Assembly: GCA_049594615.1 (NCBI GenBank)
Contig: JBMYJR010000021.1
Span: 1 to 41,694, forward strand
Source: CAXPZW01 sp049594615
GTDB taxonomy: Bacteria > Bacteroidota > Bacteroidia > Flavobacteriales_D > Sanyastnellaceae
Length of the DNA: 41,694 bases
Direction: 5' to 3'
The notes below the pieces were generated by a model. The model saw nothing but the letters and a program-made list of their open reading frames with translations, was not told where the DNA came from and did not search any database. Shown here piece after piece: positions 1 to 6,924 of this stretch (its first letter is position 1; each line of letters opens with the position of its first letter). Both the position numbers and the translations under genes were made by a program.

Positions 1-3
1 CGT

Positions 4-1569
4 ATGAAATTCCTCGTGTACATCTGCCGCGTGTTGGTGGGATCGCTCTTCATCATCTCCGGTCTGATCAAGGTCAACGACGCCCTTGGCTTTTACTACA
101 AGCTTCAGGAATACGCCGAACCCGGCGCCTTCAACTTGGCCTTCTTGGACGAGTACGGCATGGGCCTGGGTATTTTTGTTTCCATTGCGGAAATCCTGCT
201 TGGCGTAGCGCTGGTGGTGGGGGCATTGCCCAAACTGACCACCATACTATCAGCTGTGATGATGGTATTCTTCACGGTGCTCACGGGATATACGTGCAAC
301 TGCGATCCAGACGGCACCACCACAATTGTGATGGTCAACGATGCCGGCATTGAAGTCCAGGAAACCATCCCTAACCAGTGCGTTTTGGAATGCGGATGTT
401 TCGGGAATGCCATACCGCTCAAGGCTTGTGAGTCCTACGCCAAGGATTGGATCATCTGCATCTTCCTGCTACCCATTCTGATTTGGGCACTCATGGGACG
501 CATCCAACTCAACACCAAACAAGAAGACATTTACCTGTTTGCCGGCTCCCTTGGGGTGCTGATGTGGTTCTGCATGACGTGGTTGGATTGGCTGTGGCCT
601 GTCCTGTTTACCGCGGTGTGTTACTTGGCGGCTACCGCCATCAAGCGCCGCAGCAGCTCTCCCCACAAAGAGTGGTTCATGGCGGCGGCCATTTTGGTCA
701 TCACCGGAGCCGTGCAGTGGTACACCCTCTCCCACCTGCCGTTGAAGGATTACCGCCCTTACGCCGAAGGCAAAAACATCGCCATCCAAATGCTGGATGT
801 GGACGGGCTGGTACAAACCCTCTCCGACAAGTTGATGGACGGAGATAAAGCTTCGGTAAATGCCTGGTTGAAGGAATTTGACGCGGTGGACCCCGATGTG
901 GCCATCGCCCTGCGCGGCAAGGCCAGCCAAATCCTGGCCCTGAGAGGTCAGGCCAAGCAAGACAGCATTGACGCGCTGCCAGCAGCCGCTGCACGTGCCG
1001 GTTTGCGCGCCCCTGAACTTGCGACTGAGTTTACCTTCCGCAATACCAAAACGGGCGCAGACACCATCGTACTCAGCACCGATTGGCTCAAGATTTACAA
1101 CGAGCCTTGGTTCAAGAACACCTACGAGAACGTAACCTATGAAGGTAAGTCCATCACCCTCAGCGAAGGCGTGGAACCCAACATTGTGGACTTGGCTCCA
1201 GAGAACTACGACGGTGAGCCTATGCTCGACGTCATCTTGGATGCCGAGTGGGTGTTCCTCCATGTCTCAAAAGACCTGAACACCGCTTCTACGGGTACCC
1301 AACAAGACCTCAATGCCCTGGCCAAAGCGGCCGAAGCGGCTGGTGTCAATGTCTACGGTATGACCAACGCCGGGTACGACGAAGCCGAAGCCTTCCGCCA
1401 CGAGCACCAAGCGGCCTACCCCTTCTTGGTGGCTGACCAGATTGAGATGAAGATCATCGTGCGCTCCAATCCAGGGCTGGTGCTGCTTAACCGCGGTACC
1501 GTCGTGAAGAAATGGGCGTGGCGCGATGTGCCTGCGTGGGACGACGTCAAAGGCAACCTCATCCCTTAA
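4..1569 (+). CDS. DoxX/MauE-type membrane protein of the BT_3928 kind with a thioredoxin-like C-terminal region
   Basis: The 521-residue product starts with a DoxX/MauE-like membrane domain of four or more hydrophobic segments (about residues 1-240). A Cys-rich stretch near residues 98-137 includes CNC and CGCFG, the latter typical of the MauE/DoxX group in Bacteroidota. After the last membrane segment comes a WYTL...YRPYAEGKNI junction, and the C-terminal third (about 400-521) looks like a thioredoxin fold without a CxxC pair. This domain order fits the uncharacterised Bacteroidota BT_3928 family, known mainly as a redox-linked membrane protein of unclear role. Residues about 264-330 look like an extra, mostly helical insertion. 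The ATG at position 4 starts a plausible membrane anchor (MKFLVYICRVLVGSLF). The next gene starts 3 bases after the stop, suggesting one operon. The family call is fairly secure; the function is unknown. Confidence 0.72.
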   Translation: MKFLVYICRVLVGSLFIISGLIKVNDALGFYYKLQEYAEPGAFNLAFLDEYGMGLGIFVSIAEILLGVALVVGALPKLTTILSAVMMVFFTVLTGYTCNCDPDGTTTIVMVNDAGIEVQETIPNQCVLECGCFGNAIPLKACESYAKDWIICIFLLPILIWALMGRIQLNTKQEDIYLFAGSLGVLMWFCMTWLDWLWPVLFTAVCYLAATAIKRRSSSPHKEWFMAAAILVITGAVQWYTLSHLPLKDYRPYAEGKNIAIQMLDVDGLVQTLSDKLMDGDKASVNAWLKEFDAVDPDVAIALRGKASQILALRGQAKQDSIDALPAAAARAGLRAPELATEFTFRNTKTGADTIVLSTDWLKIYNEPWFKNTYENVTYEGKSITLSEGVEPNIVDLAPENYDGEPMLDVILDAEWVFLHVSKDLNTASTGTQQDLNALAKAAEAAGVNVYGMTNAGYDEAEAFRHEHQAAYPFLVADQIEMKIIVRSNPGLVLLNRGTVVKKWAWRDVPAWDDVKGNLIP

Positions 1570-1572
1570 GGC

Positions 1573-2829
1573 TTGAAAGACCTGCTGCGCAAACTGGGCT
1601 TGGGCCTCAGCGTGTTGCTGGGGGTGGTGACCTTGGTATTCGCCATCTTCTCGCTGGGCGCCGATCCAGTCGAAAACCTGGTAAGCGAAAACACCTCCGA
1701 AGAAGTCAAGCAGGCCATCCGACGCAAATACAACCTGGACATGGGTACAGGGCAGCGCTACCTGCTGTTCCTCAACGACCTGTCTCCCCTATCCATCCAC
1801 AACCCGAACGTCCCCGAAAGCCGGTTGCACTTTGACGACAGCTATTCCGGGGTGAAGCTCATCGGTTTTTCCGAGGCCCGAGCGCTGTACTTGAAAGCGC
1901 CCTACCTCGGGCGTTCGTTCGTGACCGACCGCTCGGTAAGTGCGGTACTGGGCGAGGCAATTCCAGGCACGGCGCTGCTGGCGCTGGTGGCCATTACCAT
2001 TGCGCTTGTATTGGGCATTGGACTGGGCACGCTTGCAGCGGTCAGGCCCGGTTCCTTGTTTGACCGCTTGGCGCTGGTCTTGGCAGCGCTTGGCATGAGC
2101 GGACCGTCCTTCTTTATGGCTATGCTCATGGCGTGGCTCGGCGGGTGGGTGTGGTATGAGACCACAACCTTGCCTGCCCTCCCACTTGCTTTGGCGTTGC
2201 TGTTTGCGCTGGGCGCTTGGTTTGCCAAGCGTCAAGGCCGTATGGTTTCGGTGCTAAGCGGAACGCTGGTAGGCGCGCTTGTCGGAATAACGGTTTGGAT
2301 CGTAGGCAGCGTGTTGGGCTGGAACACAGGCACCATCCGGTTGCCGGGTACGGGACTCTCCATGAGCGGTTCGCTGTTAGAAGTAGACGTGTGGAAAGGG
2401 CCCTACCTGGCGTGGGAAAACGTCGTGCTCCCGGCCATCACCTTGGGCATTCGTCCCTTGGCTGTGGTGGTACAGTTGATGCGCAATGCGCTATTAGAAG
2501 TGCTCAGCCAAGATTACATCCGCACCGCCCGAGCAAAGGGCTTGAGTGAATGGCGTGTGGTGCTGGTGCACGGGGTGCGCAACGCGTTGAATCCAGTGAT
2601 CACAGCCGTCAGCGGCTGGTTTGCCAGCATGCTCGCCGGGGCAGTATTTGTGGAGTTCGTGTTTGGTTGGAGAGGCTTGGGACTGACCACCTACTCGGCC
2701 TTGGAACAAAACGACATGCCGGTGGTGATGGGCGCGGTGATTCTGATCGCGGCCACCTTTGTGGTGATCAACCTGCTGGTGGATGTACTTTACGCAGTGG
2801 TGGACCCCAGGGTACGCTCAAACCGGTAG
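1573..2829 (+). CDS. ABC transporter permease of the DppB/OppB type
   Basis: The 418-residue product matches the dipeptide/oligopeptide/nickel permease class (BPD_transp_1 domain). It has an N-terminal membrane segment, a periplasmic stretch (about residues 30-115, with the family's ADPVENL-like region), and a multi-span core. The EAA cytoplasmic loop that docks the ATPase is clear (DYIRTARAKGLSEWRVVLVH, about 314-333), followed by the usual FGWRGLG and a DPRVR C-terminus. The start is TTG, three bases after the stop of the DoxX-like gene, which implies translational coupling; the next in-frame ATG is too far inside. No ATPase, second permease or binding protein lies in the window, so it is an orphan permease whose substrate cannot be read from context. 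A spacer of about 60 residues between core membrane segments (about 215-290) is longer than I expect for the family. The end overlaps the convergent downstream gene by 40 bases. Confidence 0.88.
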   Translation: MKDLLRKLGLGLSVLLGVVTLVFAIFSLGADPVENLVSENTSEEVKQAIRRKYNLDMGTGQRYLLFLNDLSPLSIHNPNVPESRLHFDDSYSGVKLIGFSEARALYLKAPYLGRSFVTDRSVSAVLGEAIPGTALLALVAITIALVLGIGLGTLAAVRPGSLFDRLALVLAALGMSGPSFFMAMLMAWLGGWVWYETTTLPALPLALALLFALGAWFAKRQGRMVSVLSGTLVGALVGITVWIVGSVLGWNTGTIRLPGTGLSMSGSLLEVDVWKGPYLAWENVVLPAITLGIRPLAVVVQLMRNALLEVLSQDYIRTARAKGLSEWRVVLVHGVRNALNPVITAVSGWFASMLAGAVFVEFVFGWRGLGLTTYSALEQNDMPVVMGAVILIAATFVVINLLVDVLYAVVDPRVRSNR

Positions 2830-3119
2830 GCCCGCTCGACTTTGCAGATGCGCACCTTATACCAATCGTACCATTCCTGTTTTCCTTTTTGTTGTGCCAC
2901 CAAGTGTTGGCTGTGCTGGCGCCAGATGTGGATGGATTCCAAGTCCTTCCAATAGCTGACGGTAATGGTGGTGTGGTCGCCTTGGTGGTCTTGGCCGAGG
3001 TAGCCCGGTGACTGTTGGATGGCGGTATCCAGCGCAGCAGACATGGCTTTGTACTCCTGGGTGATTTGGGATTTGTGGGCGGTGAAGATGACAGCGTAAT
3101 GCGGTTGGTCGAGGTTCAT
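2790..3119 (-). CDS. Antibiotic biosynthesis monooxygenase (ABM) fold protein
   Basis: The 109-residue product has the compact ABM ferredoxin-like pattern: an initial beta strand (HYAVIFTA), a helix, the QQSPGYLG turn, a TITVSYW strand, an IHIWRQHSQH helix and a final KVRICKVERAYRF strand. Cofactor-independent small-molecule oxygenases and haem-degrading enzymes share this fold, but many cytosolic members have no known substrate, so a precise reaction cannot be given. The ATG at 3119 gives a full-length protein without signal peptide. Its last 40 bases overlap the end of the convergent permease gene. The promoter would lie in the spacer shared with gap. Confidence 0.82.
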   Translation of the reverse strand: MNLDQPHYAVIFTAHKSQITQEYKAMSAALDTAIQQSPGYLGQDHQGDHTTITVSYWKDLESIHIWRQHSQHLVAQQKGKQEWYDWYKVRICKVERAYRFERTLGSTTA

Positions 3120-3379
3120 GCACGGAAGATACTGGGTTGAATTTAGGTGGTGATTGAACGACTAAACAGGACGTAGCTTCCGCCTGTGGGGCCCCACCGC
3201 CCCACCCCGCCGCCAGTAGATTCCCAAAATTCTGCCTTCACCTAGCTCATCACCAAACCCAAACCACCGCATTTGGTGAACGGTACCTCTCCATGAATGC
3301 CTTGCAGATTTCACCCCACCGTTGACAACTCTCACCCCGCTCCCAGCCCATCGTCCGCAACACTTACTTCAGACAATTG

Positions 3380-3387
3380 TACTTTTG
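3380..3387 (+). promoter_or_regulatory. Candidate gap promoter -7 box
   Basis: TACTTTTG fits the Bacteroidota -7 consensus TAnnTTTG exactly and lies 64 bases before the gap ATG. I do not find a -33 TTG at the usual 19-23 base spacing, so only half of the promoter is supported. Confidence 0.5.
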
Positions 3388-3405
3388 CGGCAAGTTTTGC
3401 GGCAA
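3383..3405 (+). repeat. 11-base direct repeat at the gap promoter
   Basis: TTTTGCGGCAA occurs at 3383-3393 and again, identical, at 3395-3405, about one helical turn apart. The first copy overlaps the -7 box and the second would lie at or just after the transcription start, so a regulator site is possible. No known regulator can be assigned. Confidence 0.55.
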
Positions 3406-3451
3406 TGACCCGCTTAACTGCTTGAATTTCAATTATTTATAAAATATCCCC

Positions 3452-4912
3452 ATGGCTGTTTCAACCGCCTCACAGACTTACAGCAACGAACTGGAAGTAT
3501 TCGTGAACCAACAGCGCGCAGCGGTAGACCTGCAACACTGCATCGGCAAACTGCTGCTTGAAAAATCCATTGAACTGGTCCTGTTCCGCAACCACCTCGT
3601 GGACGTGAACACCTCAGACATCCTGCGTTTGCACAGCTACGCAGCTGAGGTTGTGGGCAAGCCGATTTCGGTCTTCGACAGCGCCGAACTCGCCGACCAC
3701 ATCTACCAGATGGACTTGGCTCCGGCCAAGATTGATATCGGTAAACTCTCAGCAGAGTGGTTGGCCGAGCGCGACCGTTTCAACAACAAAACCGACTTCC
3801 TCGAGGACAAGCTCGGCAACTTCCTCAACGACGGCGGTGACAGCCTCGAACCTCGTGACGTAGTGCTTTACGGCTTTGGCCGCATCGGACGCCTGTGCGC
3901 ACGTGAACTCATCAAACAAGCCGGTAAAGGCCAGCAATTGCGCCTCAAGGCCATCGTTACCCGCAAGGTGGACGAGACCATCCTCGAGAAGCGCGCAGGT
4001 TTGCTCGCCAACGATTCGGTGCACGGTGAGTTCGCCGGTTCCATCCAAGTGGACTACGACCAACAATGCTTGCTGATCAACGGTCAACGCGTGCAAATGA
4101 TCGCCGCGAACGACCCGTCTGAGATCGACTACACCCACTACGGCATCAACAATGCCCTGATCGTGGACAACACCGGTGTTTTCCGTGACCGCGATGCCCT
4201 TTCGCTTCACCTCAAAAGCAAAGGCGCAGAGAAGGTGATTCTCACTGCTCCAGGCAAAGGCGTACCCAACATTGTATACGGCATCAACCACCGCGACCTC
4301 AACATCGAGCAAGAGGACGTCTACTCTGCTGCCAGCTGCACCACCAACGCCATCAGCCCTGTGTTGAAGGTGATCGAAGATTCCTACGGCATCCAACACG
4401 GTCACATCGAAACCGTGCACGCCTACACCAACGACCAGAACCTGCTGGACAACATGCACAAGAAGCACCGTCGCGGACGCTCTGCGGCCGTGAACATGGT
4501 GATCACCGAAACCGGGGCAGGCAAGGCCGTAACCAAAGTCATTCCAGACCTCGACGGCAAACTGACCGCCAACGCGGTTCGTGTACCGACTCCAAACGGC
4601 TCTCTCGCCATCCTCAACCTCACCCTCGGCAAGTCCGTGGAGCGCGAGGAACTGCTCGGTGTGCTCAAGGCCGCAGCGCTGCGTGGCGACCTGGTCAATC
4701 AAATCCACTACTCAATCAACGAGGAACTCGTGAGCAACGACATCATCGGCAACGAATGCTGCTCAGTGTTTGACAGCCCTGCCACCATCGTTTCGCAAGA
4801 CGGCAACAATGTGGTGCTTTACGTGTGGTACGACAATGAGTTTGGCTACACCAAGCAGGTGATCCGCCTGGCCAAGTATGTGGCCAAGGTGCGTCGCAAC
4901 ATCTACTACTGA
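3452..4912 (+). CDS. gap: Glyceraldehyde-3-phosphate dehydrogenase, long form
   Basis: GAPDH (EC 1.2.1.12) oxidises and phosphorylates glyceraldehyde-3-phosphate with NAD(P) in glycolysis and gluconeogenesis. The dinucleotide-binding start YGFGRIGR is at residues 140-147 and the active-site SCTTN has its nucleophilic Cys at residue 296. HAYTNDQN and the late WYDNEFGYT motif are also present. At 486 residues it is about 150 longer than the usual 335. Most of the excess is an N-terminal helical extension (about residues 1-135) before the Rossmann fold, a form I know from Bacteroidota; its role is unclear. The ATG at 3452 follows an A/T-rich leader. The gene is monocistronic: its own promoter box is upstream and a strong terminator begins 27 bases after the stop. 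Confidence 0.96.
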   Translation: MAVSTASQTYSNELEVFVNQQRAAVDLQHCIGKLLLEKSIELVLFRNHLVDVNTSDILRLHSYAAEVVGKPISVFDSAELADHIYQMDLAPAKIDIGKLSAEWLAERDRFNNKTDFLEDKLGNFLNDGGDSLEPRDVVLYGFGRIGRLCARELIKQAGKGQQLRLKAIVTRKVDETILEKRAGLLANDSVHGEFAGSIQVDYDQQCLLINGQRVQMIAANDPSEIDYTHYGINNALIVDNTGVFRDRDALSLHLKSKGAEKVILTAPGKGVPNIVYGINHRDLNIEQEDVYSAASCTTNAISPVLKVIEDSYGIQHGHIETVHAYTNDQNLLDNMHKKHRRGRSAAVNMVITETGAGKAVTKVIPDLDGKLTANAVRVPTPNGSLAILNLTLGKSVEREELLGVLKAAALRGDLVNQIHYSINEELVSNDIIGNECCSVFDSPATIVSQDGNNVVLYVWYDNEFGYTKQVIRLAKYVAKVRRNIYY

Positions 4913-4939
4913 TCCTTGACCGAATCTTCGGTTCGCAAG

Positions 4940-4971
4940 GCCGCTTCCGCAATGGGAGCGGCTTTTTTTTT
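4940..4971 (+). terminator. Rho-independent terminator of gap
   Basis: A 9-base-pair stem (4940-4948 with 4954-4962, one G-U pair) and a 5-base loop are followed by nine T residues at 4963-4971. It lies 27 bases after the gap stop. Confidence 0.9.
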
Positions 4972-5105
4972 AAGGCTTCAGGGAAGCCCGATTTGAGCGT
5001 TCCCGCTACCAACACCCACGCGCGCACTCTCCTCTGGTCAGCGCTGATTTGCCTGAAATCCTCAGCGTGTTTGGCACCACCTGCGAGTAACGTATAAAAC
5101 AGGAA

Positions 5106-5129
5106 AGGGTTGGCCAATTGGCCAACCCT
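5106..5129 (-). terminator. Perfect 24-base palindrome, possible minus-strand terminator
   Basis: The half-site AGGGTTGGCCAA is followed directly by its exact reverse complement. On the minus strand the hairpin is followed by TTTCCTGTTTTAT, a T-rich but interrupted tract, consistent with a moderate terminator. A dimeric protein-binding site is an alternative. Confidence 0.5.
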
Positions 5130-5350
5130 GGTCCTGCTCTTTCTCACTCTTCCCTCCTGTATCTTCCCTTCTTTCTCTCTCTGCGCAAATGGTTCTAGTC
5201 GGAATCAGAATTCAAACCGGGCGGATCAATTCCCGATTGAAATGTTTTCGAGGTCGTGGTCGCTGATCGATTTCCTTATGTATTCGTAAAAGCCCTGCCG
5301 AGGTTGGTGCGGAGGTGTCCGAGGGGCGTGTCGGCCAATTCTGACAAATC

Positions 5351-5376
5351 AAAAACGCCGCCCTGATGGGGCGACG
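5351..5376 (-). terminator. Terminator of the RnfD-like/DUF2330 operon
   Basis: An 8-base-pair stem (5356-5363 with 5369-5376, one G-U pair) with a 5-base loop is followed on the minus strand by five T residues (5355-5351). It ends about 80-105 bases downstream of the DUF2330 stop. Confidence 0.75.
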
Positions 5377-5457
5377 CTCTTGAACCGTTCCAAAACACGT
5401 GCTGGAGGCGGCGCACCGGAAGAACCGCAGTCCTCCCGGCGTCCGTCCAACAACAAA

Positions 5458-6924
5458 TCAGCCCGCCGCAAGGGTGCGGCGGCCCAACATCTTTAAGGTG
5501 AGCAGCAAGGCAAAGAAGCCCAGCAGCACCCACATGCCAGCACCCGGACCTCGGGGTGGTTCCGGCAATTCAGGAACAGCTGTAGGCAGGACTTCACCTT
5601 TGTTTGAATCCTGGGGCACGTTGTTCATCAAGTGGTCCAGCTCGGTGATGTAGCGCTGAGACTTGTGGTGTTGCCAACCGGTCAGGGCTTGCAGGTTGTC
5701 CACCTCGTCTTGACGACGCTGGCGTTGCGTTTGCAGATAAGCCTGGCCATCATCGCACGAAAAATCTCCCGAGGCCGAATGGGTCAACACGTAACGTGCT
5801 TGGTAGTGCTGTTTGTTGGGCGTCACTTGAAACTGAAGGTCCTGCGGAAACTTATCGCGGCTGTAGCGCACGTGCATGCGGGTAAAGAACACCGGGTCTC
5901 CGCTGTTGAGCCAGTCTACCCCCGCATCGGCAAATTCCTGTTCCATGGGGGGCGGCCCCACGCACGGATCGCACTTCATACCTCCCCAAGAAGGGGTCAC
6001 CGTCCAGGCGTACTCGGTGAAGATGCTGTTGCGGCCATTGAGCGTGTACTGACGATCAAACAGGTCCACGTAGAAGTCGCCGAAATCGGGCTTAACAAAG
6101 AGGGGTATGTTGTTGCCGGTGGGCATTTCCACATTGCGGTAGTTGGTGCACTCCACGCGGCCTTGGCGGGTCAGGGTGTAGACGACCATGTCTTGGGTAC
6201 CCTTACTGTTGGCCATCCCCAGGCGAATGGGCAGCATAAAGCGGTCTGACTCGTAAGTGATTTGGATGGGGCTGAGCCCTTGGCTGCCGAGGTTGGCATA
6301 GGCCTGCTCGTTGACCTTGACCACAAAGAACTTGAGTTGGTTTTTGATGTAGGGATCAAGCACTTCATGGGCGTTGCCCGGAATCTGGTACCCGTTCCCC
6401 GTGAGCCAGGTCTTGAGCCCCTTGGAATCTTTGGCTGAAAGAATGAGAATGTCGTACTCCCCTACCAGGTATTGCGCCTCGATGGTCACGCCCAAGTCGG
6501 CGTCTTCTTCCAAATCTACCATCGTGTCCATCATGACTACTCCGGCCAAGGACCGGGCCTCGGCCCATGCGTAATTCTTGATGATTTGCTGACAAGGGTT
6601 GTGGTCGTAGTACTCCACCAAACGCGGAGCACTGTAGTTATTGAGCTGCTCAAACAGCCACGGGCGCACCACGCGAATGTCATGCTCGTTGAGCACCACA
6701 GGCACAGGCACTACCATGGCGAATTCGCTCACGTCTCCATCAAAATCAGAGCTCATGGTGATCACCGAGTGGTTTTGGTCGCGCACCAAGATGACCTCGG
6801 AGGTATTGTTGAACAGGCTGGCGTCGGCCTTGGCAACATAAAAGCCACAAAAAGCGGGCGCGTCGGCTGCGGTCAGCAGCATTCCAAAGGCACCCAATAA
6901 GGCAAATAGGGGTTTCAAATTCAT
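5458..6924 (-). CDS. DUF2330 domain protein, secreted and anchored by a C-terminal membrane segment
   Basis: The 488-residue product begins with a signal peptide (MNLKPLFALLGAFGMLLTAA, then DAPAFCGFYV with a conserved early Cys). The DUF2330 features follow: SEVILVRDQNHSVITMSSDF, then FAMVVPVPVVL, which are strong marks of the family. Several Cys residues lie in the middle and late parts (for example CDPCVGPPP), so disulfides in the periplasm are likely. The C-terminus is a Pro-rich linker (PELPEPPRGPG), one membrane segment and a short basic tail with RR, shaped like a sorting or anchoring signal. The function of DUF2330 is not known. The ATG at 6924 overlaps the TGA of the upstream RnfD-like gene (ATGA), so the two are co-translated. 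The frame stays open far upstream, but that part is out-of-frame RnfD-like coding sequence and not protein. Confidence 0.85.
   Translation of the reverse strand: MNLKPLFALLGAFGMLLTAADAPAFCGFYVAKADASLFNNTSEVILVRDQNHSVITMSSDFDGDVSEFAMVVPVPVVLNEHDIRVVRPWLFEQLNNYSAPRLVEYYDHNPCQQIIKNYAWAEARSLAGVVMMDTMVDLEEDADLGVTIEAQYLVGEYDILILSAKDSKGLKTWLTGNGYQIPGNAHEVLDPYIKNQLKFFVVKVNEQAYANLGSQGLSPIQITYESDRFMLPIRLGMANSKGTQDMVVYTLTRQGRVECTNYRNVEMPTGNNIPLFVKPDFGDFYVDLFDRQYTLNGRNSIFTEYAWTVTPSWGGMKCDPCVGPPPMEQEFADAGVDWLNSGDPVFFTRMHVRYSRDKFPQDLQFQVTPNKQHYQARYVLTHSASGDFSCDDGQAYLQTQRQRRQDEVDNLQALTGWQHHKSQRYITELDHLMNNVPQDSNKGEVLPTAVPELPEPPRGPGAGMWVLLGFFALLLTLKMLGRRTLAAG

Larger units (their letters stand above)
3120..3451. 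other. Intergenic region between the ABM gene and gap
   Basis: This 332-base spacer separates two divergent genes. It holds a C/G-rich stretch (about 3185-3215) without clear hairpin symmetry and, nearer gap, a -7-like box with an 11-base direct repeat, listed separately. The last 30 bases before gap are A/T-rich, as is usual for Bacteroidota leaders. I see no small ORF or RNA gene. Confidence 0.6.
4972..5457. other. Gene-poor intergenic region with terminator-like hairpins
   Basis: These 486 bases between gap and the DUF2330 gene hold no ORF with recognisable protein features. Structures seen are a weak hairpin around 5042-5067, a perfect 24-base palindrome (5106-5129), pyrimidine-rich DNA at about 5130-5185, and a terminator-like hairpin at 5351-5376. 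The last closes the minus-strand DUF2330 operon. The segment 5130-5350 is bounded by two minus-strand terminator-like elements and could encode a small RNA, but I recognise no RNA family. Confidence 0.5.

Noticed and set aside
3749..4708. Long open frame opposite gap.
   Set aside because: It is the antisense shadow of a highly conserved gene and has no recognisable features.
4743..5147. Minus-strand open frame running from the palindrome region through the gap terminator into gap.
   Set aside because: It starts with GTG, overlaps a terminator and the certain gap coding region, and its translation resembles no protein.
5195..5260. A TTCAAACC string resembling the T-loop of a tRNA.
   Set aside because: No acceptor stem, anticodon arm or CCA end can be fitted around it on either strand.
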